DNA of 64,000 nucleotides from Catonella morbi ATCC 51271 (lineage in GTDB: Bacteria > Bacillota > Clostridia > Lachnospirales > Lachnospiraceae). The notes under the pieces are model-generated. The model did not search any database and was not told where the DNA came from. It was given only the letters and a program-made list of their open reading frames with translations. The stretch lies in the NCBI RefSeq assembly GCF_000160035.2, contig NZ_KI535371.1, positions 62,001-126,000 on the forward strand. Direction: 5' to 3'. The translations under genes were made by a program, and so were the position numbers. This document shows positions 18,097 through 27,226 of the stretch, piece after piece (position 1 is the stretch's first letter; each line of letters begins with the position of its first letter).

Positions 18097-18726
18097 ATGA
18101 GAAAGTATTTAAGTGTGATTTTAATTATTATGATGTGCTTTTCCTCTATGTCTTGTGCAAAAGAAATAAAAAACATTGCGCTTGAGACATCACAAATGAA
18201 GTCAATATGTGAATTGGCAGTAATGGAATGTTATTATCATAATGTAGCCAAATACAAGGAAGAAAATGCTACAGGAATTTTATGGTGGGAAAAAGACAGA
18301 CATTTTTGGATGGAATATGCAGGTGTAGTAACAATCGGTGTGGATACTTCTCTTATGAATATTGAAGTTAAAGATGAAAATGTTACAATAACAATTCCGC
18401 CTGCAAAGGTATTGGGTTGTAAAGTTGATGAAACTACTTTAACTGAGGATTCCTTTATAGTTGCCCAAAATTCAGCCAAAGTCGAAGCTGAGCACCAAAC
18501 TGAAGCCTTTAAGAGTGCTAAGGACAAATTGGAAAGTGAAGCAAAATCAAACTTTACATTGCTTGCAGCAGCTCAACAACGGGTTCAAAAGCTCCTGGAA
18601 GACTATGTGACCAATATAGGAAACAGTGTTGGAAAGACATATAAGATTAAATGGATTTATCTTGAAGGAGCAGAGGAACTAAATAAGGCCGATGTTGAGC
18701 CGTCAGCAAGTGCAATTTCGGAATAA
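18097..18726 (+). CDS. DUF4230 family lipoprotein
   Basis: A 209-aa probable lipoprotein: basic MRKY, a hydrophobic run, and a lipobox ending SMSC at residue 20. The rest is a DUF4230 domain parallel to the upstream gene (WMEYAGVVTIGVDTSLMNIE, VTITIPPAKVLGCKVDE, then a helical tail AAAQQRVQKLLEDYV). ATG 18097 has AGGGAG upstream. It sits with the membrane-anchored paralogue and may form a heteromer with it (inference). In-frame codons continue past its TAA (see next entry). Confidence 0.75.
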   Translation: MRKYLSVILIIMMCFSSMSCAKEIKNIALETSQMKSICELAVMECYYHNVAKYKEENATGILWWEKDRHFWMEYAGVVTIGVDTSLMNIEVKDENVTITIPPAKVLGCKVDETTLTEDSFIVAQNSAKVEAEHQTEAFKSAKDKLESEAKSNFTLLAAAQQRVQKLLEDYVTNIGNSVGKTYKIKWIYLEGAEELNKADVEPSASAISE

Positions 18727-18888
18727 AAGGAAGCTTATTATAAAAAACGTCCGGAGGATTTCGGGAGTGTTTTAGCTCGGATTTTCTCAATTGAGGCAAT
18801 AAATTCTCCTATAAAAACTGAATTTGAGGTTAATCTTCAAGGTGGAATTATTGAAAATGTGAGTTGGAAAGAATATATCCCTGAATAG
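18727..18888 (+). pseudogene. in-frame coding remnant after the DUF4230 stop
   Basis: Directly after the TAA of the DUF4230 lipoprotein the same frame stays open for 53 codons (KEAYYKKRPEDFGSVLARIF ... NVSWKEYIPE) to TAG at 18886. It has no start codon or ribosome-binding site. It looks like the tail of another protein joined in frame; I do not recognise the family. Confidence 0.45.
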
Positions 18889-18911
18889 TTATATAAACTT
18901 AAGGAGGCTCC

Positions 18912-19484
18912 ATGAATGAATTTGACAAGTACAAAATATTAAGCGAAGGAAAAGCATTTGGACATAGGGCTAAAATTGCTTTATTATTGCTGGATAGCAG
19001 CACAGCTTATGAAGAGCTCAAAGAGGAAGGGGCGCAAACTTCAGTTGCCGGAAGTTATGACTGTGTTGGTGGTGATCCGGCTGCAATACTTGAAAGAATA
19101 ACAATAGAATTGATATGCCGCAATCCTCGCGATACATGGTATTTGCCTGACAATGTAAAATTTTGGGACAGGCGTTTTGGCAGTCTGTTTGAAACAAAGT
19201 TTTTTTGTTATGATGACGATGTAGAAACCTGGAGTAAGATACTGAATAAATTCTTTATAAAGCTGCAGTGGATGCCAAAAAGAGAAGATTATAGTTCAAC
19301 AAAAAGTTTTAATAATGCCTGGGGATATTTTGCAGAGCTTTTAGCTGTTGTAAAAGAAAATAATCATCCCGAATTTAATGGCTATTATGAGATTGCAATT
19401 AAAAATGGTATGAGCAAAGCAGTATTTGAAAGAAAGCTAAAAGAGCTGTCTGAAATAAAACAGTTATCAGGCTGTAAGGCTTGA
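18912..19484 (+). CDS. hypothetical protein
   Basis: A 190-aa soluble protein, start ATG 18912 behind AAGGAGG. It contains aromatic, acidic stretches (NPRDTWYLPDNVKFWDRRFG, CYDDDVETWSKILNKFF) and a helical C-terminus. No family recognised and no signal peptide. It ends before the terminator at 19556 and may be the last gene of the DUF4230 cluster. Confidence 0.5.
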   Translation: MNEFDKYKILSEGKAFGHRAKIALLLLDSSTAYEELKEEGAQTSVAGSYDCVGGDPAAILERITIELICRNPRDTWYLPDNVKFWDRRFGSLFETKFFCYDDDVETWSKILNKFFIKLQWMPKREDYSSTKSFNNAWGYFAELLAVVKENNHPEFNGYYEIAIKNGMSKAVFERKLKELSEIKQLSGCKA

Positions 19485-19555
19485 TTGGAAATTAAAACGA
19501 ATTGATAGAATTTCGAGAATAAACATAAAATCTAAAACAAAATATTTGAATTGAT

Positions 19556-19588
19556 AAATAAGGTGAGCATTTGCCGCCTTATTTTTTT
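19556..19588 (+). terminator. Rho-independent terminator
   Basis: AATAAGG (19557-19563) pairs with CCTTATT (19577-19583), followed by seven T. It lies just before the tetR promoter and marks the end of the accessory block. Confidence 0.75.
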
Positions 19589-19589
19589 C

Positions 19590-19618
19590 TTGACAAATTT
19601 TTTCTTTATTGTTAAAAT
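19590..19618 (+). promoter_or_regulatory. sigma-A promoter of the tetR-MFS operon
   Basis: TTGACA at 19590-19595, 17-bp spacer, TAAAAT at 19613-19618. Confidence 0.75.
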
Positions 19619-19627
19619 ACAAAATAA

Positions 19628-19642
19628 CAGACCGACTGTCAG
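19628..19642 (+). promoter_or_regulatory. probable TetR operator
   Basis: CAGACCGACTGTCAG is a near-palindrome (CnGACnGnCnGTCnG) at the start of the transcript, 10 bp after the -10 box and 22 bp before the TetR start. This is the typical position for autorepression by the encoded TetR protein. Confidence 0.6.
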
Positions 19643-19663
19643 CCTAAAAATAAAGGAGAAGTT

Positions 19664-20299
19664 ATGAAGAGTAAAAAAGAACAGATTTTGGACGTTTCCC
19701 TCTCGCTTTTTTTGGAAAAGGGGTATGACAATACTTCAATCAGTGATATTTTGAGTAATTTAAATATTGCAAGAGGCACTCTTTATTATCATTTTGAATC
19801 TAAAGAGGCAATTATGGATGAAATTATAGAGCGTTCGATAAAAAGCGTCATTGAAGAAGCAAAAGGTATTGTTTTTCGGCAGGGGATGACTGTACAGGAA
19901 AAGATGTTTACACTGTTTTCGAGTACGAGCATGAGGAGGCTGTCCGGGAGAGAACTGATGATTGATTATCTGAATCAGCCACAGAATGCACTTTTACACG
20001 AAAAGATTAACAGATCTTTCATCCAAAAAATAGTGCCTATACTGGGAGATATTATAAAAGAAGGTGTGGAAGAAGGCACATTTATTAACGCCTATCCTTA
20101 TGAAAGTGCTGAGATGATTTTGGTTATTATTATAGGCTTTATGGATGTGTATTATGAAAAAATGGATGAGAATGACATAAAACACAGAACAGAGAGCCTT
20201 TTATACAATATGGAAAGAATACTGGGAGTTAAAGAGGGAAGTTTTGATATGTTTAAATCATTGTCCTTATATGAAGAGAGAGGTGAAGAGAATGAGTAA
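19664..20299 (+). CDS. TetR/AcrR family transcriptional regulator
   Basis: A 211-aa regulator. The N-terminal TetR helix-turn-helix is clear: ILDVSLSLFLEKGYDNTSIS followed by NIARGTLYYHFESKEAIMDE at about 33-52. The variable C-terminal ligand-binding part has no specific signature. ATG 19664 follows AAAGGAGAA. Its stop overlaps the MFS start by eight bases, so it very likely represses its own operon and the efflux pump until a substrate binds. Confidence 0.9.
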   Translation: MKSKKEQILDVSLSLFLEKGYDNTSISDILSNLNIARGTLYYHFESKEAIMDEIIERSIKSVIEEAKGIVFRQGMTVQEKMFTLFSSTSMRRLSGRELMIDYLNQPQNALLHEKINRSFIQKIVPILGDIIKEGVEEGTFINAYPYESAEMILVIIIGFMDVYYEKMDENDIKHRTESLLYNMERILGVKEGSFDMFKSLSLYEERGEENE

Positions 20300-21584
20300 A
20301 GGTTACAGGAAATTTCTTTTGCTATGGGGTGCAAGCCTTATTTCTTCAAGCGGTTCGGGTATGAGTTCTTTTGCATTAGGAATTTTTGTATATCAAAAAA
20401 CCGGAATGAGTACAATGACGGGATTGATGATACTTGCAGGCTTTCTTCCGGGACTGCTTTTTTCTCCGTTTGCGGGTGCATTGGCAGACCGTCATGACCG
20501 CAGACTGCTTATGATAATGGGAGATGGATTGTCAATTATAGGTTTATTGTGTATTCTGTCTTCATTGCAATTTTTTGATGGGAATTTTCTTATTGGCGGA
20601 ATTCTGATTGGAGCAGCGATCAGTTCAGGCTTTTCATCTCTGGTGGAGCCGGCATTTCAGGCTACAATATCTGATTTGCTGGAAAAGGAAGAATACACGA
20701 AGGCTAGCGGGATGGTACAACTTATACCGGCTTCCCGTTATCTGCTTTCCCCCGTACTTTCAGGGCTGGTTCTAAGTTTTGCAGACATCCGGTTTATCCT
20801 CATCCTCGATATTTTTACAATATTGATTACCCTACCGGTTACCTACATAGTAAGGAGGGAGATGAAGGGAGTGGGCAAAGCAGAGTCCTCCAAACTTGGG
20901 GAAGATCTTAGATTCGGGTTTCACATCATCTACGATAATAAGGGTATATGGCTGTTGGTTATACTCGGTATTCTGGTATCTTTTTGTCTGGGAACTGTTC
21001 AGACTCTTATGATACCTATGCTTCTGTCGTTTGGCGGAGAATCTTTTGTAGGGTTTGCAACTACGGTTTCAGCCTTTGGAATGCTGGTAGGAGGCCTGTT
21101 CTTAAGTAACGTGGGTATCAAGAGGGAATCCTCACGCATTTTACAACTGTCTCTTTTATGTCTGGGATTCTTTATGGCTGCCTTTGCCTGGAAAGAGAAT
21201 GAAATACTGGTTTGCATCTTTGGTTTCTGCGTTTTTCTTAGCCTGCCGTTTGCAAATATGTCGATAGATTATCTGGTAAGAATTACTATTCCGGCGGTTC
21301 ACCAGGGAAAGGCCTGGGGCTTGATAGGACTTATATCCCAGGCAGGTTACGTAGCCGCATATGCTTCTACAGGAATGCTTGTTGACTTTATAATCAATCC
21401 TTTTCTTCAAAGTGAAGGGAAAGCCTCCGAGGCTGTTCTTACTTTGATTGGCAGGGGCGAAGGAAGAGGAGCCGCACTTATGATTATTATTGCAGGCATT
21501 TTCCTTATGATTATAGCGGCAGTTATCCCCCGCAAGAGTGAAATCAGGGAATTGGAGGAGGAACAGGTATTGGATACCGTTTAA
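20292..21584 (+). CDS. MFS drug efflux transporter
   Basis: A 430-aa protein with about 12 transmembrane helices and the MFS loop 2-3 motif GALADRHDRRLLMI at about 66-79. It resembles the macrolide-efflux (MefA-like, MFS_3) branch. The correct start is ATG 20292 within the end of tetR, behind GAGAGGTGAAGAG; a longer upstream reading lies in the regulator. It probably exports a toxic compound sensed by the TetR partner; the substrate is unknown. Confidence 0.9.
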   Translation: MSKGYRKFLLLWGASLISSSGSGMSSFALGIFVYQKTGMSTMTGLMILAGFLPGLLFSPFAGALADRHDRRLLMIMGDGLSIIGLLCILSSLQFFDGNFLIGGILIGAAISSGFSSLVEPAFQATISDLLEKEEYTKASGMVQLIPASRYLLSPVLSGLVLSFADIRFILILDIFTILITLPVTYIVRREMKGVGKAESSKLGEDLRFGFHIIYDNKGIWLLVILGILVSFCLGTVQTLMIPMLLSFGGESFVGFATTVSAFGMLVGGLFLSNVGIKRESSRILQLSLLCLGFFMAAFAWKENEILVCIFGFCVFLSLPFANMSIDYLVRITIPAVHQGKAWGLIGLISQAGYVAAYASTGMLVDFIINPFLQSEGKASEAVLTLIGRGEGRGAALMIIIAGIFLMIIAAVIPRKSEIRELEEEQVLDTV

Positions 21585-21684
21585 AAATATTTACAAAAAA
21601 CTTAAATCCCTCTATATTTATTCCTTAAAATTTGTTATCCTATAAGATGGTAATATTTGTACAAAGCTATAGGAGATTTATCAA

Positions 21685-23457
21685 ATGACAATTTATTCTG
21701 TTTTTTCGCTGTTAGGCGGGCTTGCATTCTTTCTGTTCGGAATGAATGTGCTTTCGGGAAGCCTTGAGAAGGTGGCCGGAGGCAGGCTTGAGACCATGCT
21801 TAGGAAGCTGACATCTAATGTGTATATGAGTTTGTTTTTGGGACTGTCAATTACGGTAGCCCTGCAGTCATCTTCAGCTCTTACAGTTATGCTGGTCGGT
21901 CTTGTAAACTCGGGAATTATAACCCTTTCGCAGACCATCTTTGTTATCTTCGGTGCGAATGTGGGAAAGACAGCTACATCCTGGTTACTTTCCTTAAACA
22001 GTATACAGACTGAGAACTTTTTCCTTTCATTACTGAAACCGGCTAATTTTTCGCCTATAATGGCTATAATAGGCGCATTCATGATGATGGCATGCAAAAC
22101 TCAGAAAAAAAAGAATATAGGTACAATTCTTATAGGTTTTGCCCTTCTTATGCATGGAATGGGACTGATGTCGGATTCGATGTCTCCTCTGGCCAAAATG
22201 CCTGAATTCACAAGTGTGCTCACAGCCTTTAACAATCCTATCATAGGTGTGCTTATCGGTGCTGTATTTACGGGAATTATCCAGTCCTCGGCAGCTTCTG
22301 TAGGTGTGCTGCAGGCACTTTCACTTACAGGCTCAATTACCTTTGGTATGGCGATTCCTATAATCATGGGTGAAAATATCGGAACCTGTGTGACTTCACT
22401 TCTCTCCTCAATCGGAGTTAAGAGAGATGCAAAGCGTGTTGCGATAGTGCATATAAGTTTTAATATAATAGGTACTGTAGTCTGTTTGGTTATCTATTTT
22501 CTTTTAAGATATTTACTTCAGCTTGCAATTTTTGACAAACCGATAAGCATAATTGCGATAGCTGTATTCCACACAAGCTTTAACCTGTTTACTACCTGCA
22601 TCCTGCTTCCTTTCAACAAGATACTGTTGAAGATTGCTTATGCTATTGTTAAAGATGAGGGAGCGGAGAAAGAAGCAGAGAAAGAAGTTCTCTTTGACGA
22701 AAGGCTTTTGCTTTCTCCGGGACTTGCAATTTCCCAGGCAAGAAGCAAGGTTAAGGAAATGAGCCGTATTTCAAGAGAAAATCTTATAAGAAGTATGGAA
22801 AACCTTGAAAACTTTAACAAGAAGAGAGGTGAGGAGATTAAGAAGGCTGAAACCAGACTTGATTATTTAGAAGATGAAATAGGTTCCTTCCTTATTAAAG
22901 TATCTTCCAAAGAAGTAAATACGGTTGAAGGAAATACTATATTTGAAATGCTCCATGCAATCAACGATTTCGAGAGAATAGGTGACCATGCCGTTAATAT
23001 GCTCAAGACTGCAAGGGATATGAACGTAAAAGATTTAAAATTCTCGGAATCGGCCCTCGCAGATTTTAAGGTAATGAATCTGGCGCTTACTGAAATACTT
23101 AATATGACTGTAGACTGCTTTGCTACAGACGATGCAGAAATGGCGGCGGAAATAGAGCCTTTGGAGCAGGTAATAGACGGTCTCAGCAAAGAAATGAAGG
23201 ACAGGCATATAAAACGTTTACAGGCAGGAGTATGTAATGCCGAACTTGGAATTCTGCTTACGGATATAATTTCTAATTGTGAGAGAGTTTCGGACCATTG
23301 CTCCAATATTGCGGTCTGCATAATTCAGAGTAAGACATCATCATTTGAAACACATGGCTATCTGAATGAGTTAAAAAGCAGCAATAGTCCTGAATTTAAG
23401 TCAAAATTTGAAAGGTATCAGAAAAAATACAGACTTTCCGATGAAATGCCTTATTAA
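21685..23457 (+). CDS. Na/Pi cotransporter family protein with PhoU-like tail
   Basis: A 590-aa membrane protein. Two inverted Na_Pi_cotrans repeats carry the QSSSA motifs (VALQSSSALTVMLVGLVNSG near 54, IQSSAASVGVLQAL near 198) that form the sodium/phosphate site. From about residue 340 a cytoplasmic four-helix PhoU-like domain follows (FEMLHAINDFERIGDHAVNM, and ISNCERVSDHCSNIA), typical of bacterial NptA/YjbB-type proteins. It moves phosphate across the membrane with sodium. ATG 21685 follows ATAGGAG; the gene is monocistronic. Confidence 0.9.
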   Translation: MTIYSVFSLLGGLAFFLFGMNVLSGSLEKVAGGRLETMLRKLTSNVYMSLFLGLSITVALQSSSALTVMLVGLVNSGIITLSQTIFVIFGANVGKTATSWLLSLNSIQTENFFLSLLKPANFSPIMAIIGAFMMMACKTQKKKNIGTILIGFALLMHGMGLMSDSMSPLAKMPEFTSVLTAFNNPIIGVLIGAVFTGIIQSSAASVGVLQALSLTGSITFGMAIPIIMGENIGTCVTSLLSSIGVKRDAKRVAIVHISFNIIGTVVCLVIYFLLRYLLQLAIFDKPISIIAIAVFHTSFNLFTTCILLPFNKILLKIAYAIVKDEGAEKEAEKEVLFDERLLLSPGLAISQARSKVKEMSRISRENLIRSMENLENFNKKRGEEIKKAETRLDYLEDEIGSFLIKVSSKEVNTVEGNTIFEMLHAINDFERIGDHAVNMLKTARDMNVKDLKFSESALADFKVMNLALTEILNMTVDCFATDDAEMAAEIEPLEQVIDGLSKEMKDRHIKRLQAGVCNAELGILLTDIISNCERVSDHCSNIAVCIIQSKTSSFETHGYLNELKSSNSPEFKSKFERYQKKYRLSDEMPY

Positions 23458-23539
23458 TCCCTTGACTTTAATAAATAAAAAAAGTATAGTCATAAATGGC
23501 TGGTTAGCAACAGCTAATGAAAAGAATGAAGGTAAGAAA

Positions 23540-24418
23540 ATGTTTTTAGATAAGATAGGAAGAAATGATGATTGCTGGTGCGGAAGCGGCAATAAATACA
23601 AACATTGTCATCAGATTTTTGATGAGAAGCTGGCAGAGTTAAAGGCAAGAGGCCGCAAGATACCTACCCACAAGATGATTAAAAATGCTGCTCAGATAGA
23701 CGGAATCAGGGAGGCGGGCAAAGTAAACAATGCCATACTTGATGAAGTTGCATCTAAGATTAAGATGGGTATGAGTACGGAGGAGATTAATTCTATAGTT
23801 GTAGAAGCCACAGCAAGATTGGGCGGAATAGCTGCTCCGCTCAACTATGAGGGTTTCCCGAAGAGTGTGTGTACTTCTATAAATGATCAGGTTTGCCACG
23901 GAATTCCTTCAGCAGACGATATCTTAGAAGACGGAGATATAGTAAATGTAGATGTAACCACTATATATAAGGGTTTCTATGCAGATGCATCAAGAATGTT
24001 TCTGATTGGAGATGTACTTCCTGAGGACAAAGAGCTTGTGAAGGTGGCAAGAGAGGCTATAGATATAGGACTTTCGGCTGTAAAACCTTGGGCTTGTCTG
24101 GGAGATGTAGGACAGGTTATAAATGATTTTGCGACAAAACATGGTTACTCGGTTGTCAGGGAAATCGGTGGGCATGGTGTAGGCATAGAGTTCCACGAGG
24201 ATCCTTGGGTAAGCTATGTAAGCAAGAAGAACACAGGATATGTACTTGCTCCGGGCATGGTATTTACCATAGAGCCTATGATAAATGAAGGCAAGGCAGA
24301 TATTTTCATAGACGAGTCAAATGAATGGACAGTATATACTGAGGATGGCTCATATTCGGCTCAATGGGAAGTGACTGTAGCAGTTACGGAAGATGGATAC
24401 GAGGTTTTGGCATCGTAA
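23540..24418 (+). CDS. map: type I methionine aminopeptidase with N-terminal SEC-C zinc motif
   Basis: A 292-aa enzyme that removes the initiator Met from nascent proteins. Residues 8-21 form a SEC-C zinc motif (NDDCWCGSGNKYKHCH), thought to aid ribosome association. The catalytic domain follows with the metal ligands of the pita-bread fold: VNVDVTTIYKGFYADAS (two Asp), GGHGVGIEFHEDP (His), TIEPMINEG (Glu) and a C-terminal WEVTVAVTEDG (Glu). The start at 23540 (MFLDKIGR) has GAAGGT upstream; longer readings extend into the previous gene. Confidence 0.92.
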   Translation: MFLDKIGRNDDCWCGSGNKYKHCHQIFDEKLAELKARGRKIPTHKMIKNAAQIDGIREAGKVNNAILDEVASKIKMGMSTEEINSIVVEATARLGGIAAPLNYEGFPKSVCTSINDQVCHGIPSADDILEDGDIVNVDVTTIYKGFYADASRMFLIGDVLPEDKELVKVAREAIDIGLSAVKPWACLGDVGQVINDFATKHGYSVVREIGGHGVGIEFHEDPWVSYVSKKNTGYVLAPGMVFTIEPMINEGKADIFIDESNEWTVYTEDGSYSAQWEVTVAVTEDGYEVLAS

Positions 24419-24538
24419 AGTACGCTGTTAAAAACAGGATGTTGAAAGACAAGAAATTTCATTAAATGCGAGTCTGTAACAGACTTGTACTTTTGATATC
24501 TGCAACATTAAAATAAGGAAGTAATAAGAGGAATTTGG

Positions 24539-25264
24539 ATGAAATTGAAGTCAATAAAGATTGCGGTTTTTGCAGCATTTACGTTTTCAGTACTGTGGTT
24601 TACCGCTGAAGGGGTAAAGGCGGAAACAAAAAATATAAAAATAACTCCGGCAGAAGTTACAACAAACGGCGATGAAGCTGTGAGCGGAGGAGCAGTTGAT
24701 ACTGCAAGTCAGGGAGGGATAACTGCAACTTCTCCCGCTATAACAACCACACCGCCTGCGGTTACAAGCCCCGGCGGAATACAGCCCGGTGATGAGGACG
24801 AGGAAGAGAATACTACAGGAGTAGAAATATTTGATGAGTTTTCAGTCGGAGGGATATTATATACAGTAACTAATATAAAAGGTAATAAGGTATATTTAGG
24901 AGTTTCAGGTGTTGTTAATGACAGGGTAACTACCGTATTTATACCAAAAAAAATAAAATACAAAGGCAATGAAATGGTAGTTACTTCCATTGAAGATGAT
25001 GGTTTTTCATATATGGACAGACTTAGAAAAGTAGTTGTCGGTGCTAATATTACCCATATAGGTGAAGATGCGTTCAGAGAATCGGTTAAGTTTGACAGAT
25101 TGGTTATCAAAACCAATAAACTTAAAAAGGTCGGGAAAAATGTTTTTAAGGGCGCAGGAAAAAAACTTATTATAGAAGTATCGAAAAAATCTTTGGGAAA
25201 ATATAAAAAGATGCTTACAAATAAAGGTGTTAAGATTAAGGAAATAAGGGTTATCAAAAAATAA
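24539..25264 (+). CDS. secreted leucine-rich-repeat (BspA-like) protein
   Basis: A 241-aa exported protein: signal peptide with hydrophobic core 8-22 and cleavage after VKA (about 29), then a Thr/Pro/Gly-rich linker (about 50-85), then a small beta-rich domain and two or three LRR_5/BspA-type repeats (VVTSIEDDGFSYMDRLRKVV, ITHIGEDAFRESVKFDRLVI, LKKVGKNVFKGAGKKLIIEV). Such proteins are surface or secreted adhesins. ATG 24539 follows AAGAGGAA. No sortase motif is seen, so it is probably released or loosely bound. Confidence 0.75.
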   Translation: MKLKSIKIAVFAAFTFSVLWFTAEGVKAETKNIKITPAEVTTNGDEAVSGGAVDTASQGGITATSPAITTTPPAVTSPGGIQPGDEDEEENTTGVEIFDEFSVGGILYTVTNIKGNKVYLGVSGVVNDRVTTVFIPKKIKYKGNEMVVTSIEDDGFSYMDRLRKVVVGANITHIGEDAFRESVKFDRLVIKTNKLKKVGKNVFKGAGKKLIIEVSKKSLGKYKKMLTNKGVKIKEIRVIKK

Positions 25265-25287
25265 TCCGCAAATTGAGGAGATAAGAT

Positions 25288-26169
25288 ATGAGCGATTTTG
25301 TATTAAGCTGCTGTTCTACCGCTGATTTGTCTGCTTCGCATTATGAGAGCAGAAATATCAACATTATTCCGTTTCATTTCAGTCTGGACGGTGTAGAGTA
25401 CTTGGATGACGGTACCATGCCTATAGAAAAGTTTTACAGTGAAATGGCAGCAGGTAAAATGACTTCTACTTCCCAGGTAAATGTTGAGGAGTATGAAAAC
25501 TATTTCGAAGAATTTCTGAAACAGGGAAAAGATATCTTGCATCTTACACTTTCTTCAGGTATTTCGGGCACTTACAATTCGGCTATGATAGCAAGGGAGG
25601 GAGTTGCGGAAAAATATCCTGACAGAAAGATATTTGTAGTTGACAGCCTTGCAGCCTCATCAGGATATGGACTGCTTATGGATAAACTTGCAGACCTCAG
25701 AGATGAGGGAAAAAGCATTGAAGAAGTAAGAGATTTTGCAGAAGCTGACAGACTTAGGGTAAACCACTGGTTTTTCTCAACGGACCTTACTTACTTTGTC
25801 AGAGGCGGCAGAATATCTAAGGCAGAGGGGTTCCTCGGCAATATGTTAAGTATCTGCCCATTGCTTAATGTAAATAATGAAGGAAAGCTTAAACCGCGTG
25901 AAAAGGTCAGAACTAAGAAGAAGGTCTATAACAGAATAGTGGAAATGATGGAAGAGCTTGCAGACAACGGGTATGATTATTCGGATAAATGCTACCTTTC
26001 TATGTCTGCCTGCATAGAAGATGCACAACAGGTTGCCATGCTTATTGAGAAAAAATTTCCGAAAATAAAAGATAAAGTCCTTATAAATAATATAGGAACA
26101 ACTATCGGAAGCCATACCGGACCGGGAACAGTTGCACTGTTTTTCTGGGGCAAGGAGAGAGGCGAGTAA
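25288..26169 (+). CDS. DegV family fatty-acid-binding protein
   Basis: A 293-aa DegV protein. The N-terminal FVLSCCSTADLSASHYESRN, the TSTSQVNVEEY motif (about 56-66), the LSSGISGTYNSAM loop (about 90-102) and the GRISKAEGFLGNML segment match the fatty-acid pocket of the family. FakB-type members hand fatty acids to the FakA kinase for phospholipid synthesis. ATG 25288 follows TGAGGAG. Its stop codon lies inside a terminator hairpin. Confidence 0.9.
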   Translation: MSDFVLSCCSTADLSASHYESRNINIIPFHFSLDGVEYLDDGTMPIEKFYSEMAAGKMTSTSQVNVEEYENYFEEFLKQGKDILHLTLSSGISGTYNSAMIAREGVAEKYPDRKIFVVDSLAASSGYGLLMDKLADLRDEGKSIEEVRDFAEADRLRVNHWFFSTDLTYFVRGGRISKAEGFLGNMLSICPLLNVNNEGKLKPREKVRTKKKVYNRIVEMMEELADNGYDYSDKCYLSMSACIEDAQQVAMLIEKKFPKIKDKVLINNIGTTIGSHTGPGTVALFFWGKERGE

Positions 26170-26194
26170 AAAAATATTGACTACTCGCCTTTTC
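26158..26194 (+). terminator. terminator overlapping the degV stop
   Basis: GGCGAGTA (26161-26168) pairs with TACTCGCC (26182-26189) and is followed by TTTTC. The stop codon of degV is in the stem. Confidence 0.7.
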
Positions 26195-26205
26195 TGTGCT
26201 ATATT
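26177..26205 (+). promoter_or_regulatory. promoter of the rpmG-secE-nusG-rplKA cluster
   Basis: TTGACT at 26177-26182, 17-bp spacer, TATATT at 26200-26205. It overlaps the degV terminator. Confidence 0.65.
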
Positions 26206-26277
26206 GATATAGCGAGATGAAAGAGGTCTTTTTTTTATGCCTAAAAACAAGGTAATTTTAAAGCGGAGGTGAAATTA

Positions 26278-26427
26278 ATGCGAGTTAAAATCACACTGGC
26301 ATGTACAGAGTGTAAACAGCGTAACTACAATACGATGAAGGAGAAGAAACTTCATCCGGAAAGAATGGAAACAAAGAAGTATTGCAGATTCTGCAAGAGA
26401 CATACTTTACACAAAGAAACAAAGTAG
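26278..26427 (+). CDS. rpmG: 50S ribosomal protein L33
   Basis: A 49-aa protein starting [17 protein letters not shown] and ending [10 protein letters not shown]. It has the two CxxC zinc-ribbon pairs of the zinc-binding L33 form (CTEC and CRFC). ATG 26278 follows GCGGAGGTG. It lies just before secE and nusG, the standard arrangement in Firmicutes. It is part of the large ribosomal subunit near the E site. Confidence 0.95.
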   Translation: MRVKITLACTECKQRNYNTMKEKKLHPERMETKKYCRFCKRHTLHKETK

Positions 26428-26452
26428 TTGTGTGAGTTGAAAGGAATGTAGA

Positions 26453-26662
26453 ATGGGAGACAAGGCGAATAAGACTAATGAGAATGTGGCTAAGACCGGG
26501 TTTTCTCAGGAAGTCAAGTCGGAGTTTAAGAAGATAATCTGGCCAAGCAAAGAGTCCCTTACAAAAGAGTCAGTTGCTGTAATAGCAACTACTATTGTAC
26601 TTGGAGCTGTAGTAGCCCTTATTGATTTGGGCATCCAGTACTTAATCAATGGTGTTCTTTAA
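26453..26662 (+). CDS. secE: preprotein translocase subunit SecE
   Basis: A 69-aa single-span membrane protein. An amphipathic segment (FSQEVKSEFKKIIWPSKESL) precedes one C-terminal transmembrane helix (about 43-62), the minimal SecE layout. It clamps SecY in the protein-export channel. ATG 26453 has AAAGGA upstream; it sits between rpmG and nusG as usual. Confidence 0.95.
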   Translation: MGDKANKTNENVAKTGFSQEVKSEFKKIIWPSKESLTKESVAVIATTIVLGAVVALIDLGIQYLINGVL

Positions 26663-26682
26663 TATTAAAAAAAGGTGATTAT

Positions 26683-27213
26683 ATGGCAGAAACTAATTGG
26701 TATGTGGTGCATACTTACTCAGGATATGAGAATGCAGTCAAAGATGACATTGAAGCAACTATCAGAAGCAGAAATTTACAGGAGCAGATAAAAGAAGTTC
26801 TTGTACCAACTGAAGAAGTTACCATAATCAGAAGTGGTAAGGAAAGTAAGAAGGGCAAACCTACACCAAGAAAGCTCTACCCCGGTTATGTTTTCATAAA
26901 TATGGAAATGAACGATGAAACCTGGTATGTTATAAGAAATACCAGAGGTGTTACGGGCTTTGTGGGACCCGGCTCAAAACCTGTTCCGCTTTCAGCTGAG
27001 GAAATGGACAAAATGTTAAATTCGGTCCGCAGCTCAGTAGAAGCAGATATAGAGGTCGGAGATTGGGTAAGGATTGTGACCGGATCTTTTCAGGATAGAG
27101 AAGGCGAAGTTATCGAAGTTAATCTTGATGAAAGACTTGTGACGATAAATATCAATTCTATGGGAAGAGATACACCGGTAGAAATTAGTTTCACAGATAT
27201 CAAGAAGATTTAA
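26683..27213 (+). CDS. nusG: transcription termination/antitermination protein NusG
   Basis: A 176-aa protein with the NGN domain ([20 protein letters not shown] ... [14 protein letters not shown] ... [11 protein letters not shown]) and a C-terminal KOW domain ([20 protein letters not shown]). It binds RNA polymerase and modulates pausing, Rho action and coupling to the ribosome. ATG 26683 follows AAAAAAGGTG, 20 bp after secE. Confidence 0.96.
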   Translation: MAETNWYVVHTYSGYENAVKDDIEATIRSRNLQEQIKEVLVPTEEVTIIRSGKESKKGKPTPRKLYPGYVFINMEMNDETWYVIRNTRGVTGFVGPGSKPVPLSAEEMDKMLNSVRSSVEADIEVGDWVRIVTGSFQDREGEVIEVNLDERLVTININSMGRDTPVEISFTDIKKI

Positions 27214-27226
27214 CGGAGGTTATGAT

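Noticed and set aside
21693-22097. Minus-strand ORF of 134 codons opposite the Na/Pi transporter gene
   Set aside because: It mirrors the coding frame of a strongly conserved membrane protein and has no ribosome-binding site.
26206-26277. tRNA-Trp or other tRNA near secE/nusG
   Set aside because: No cloverleaf or CCA-ended structure; the sequence is a short leader for rpmG.
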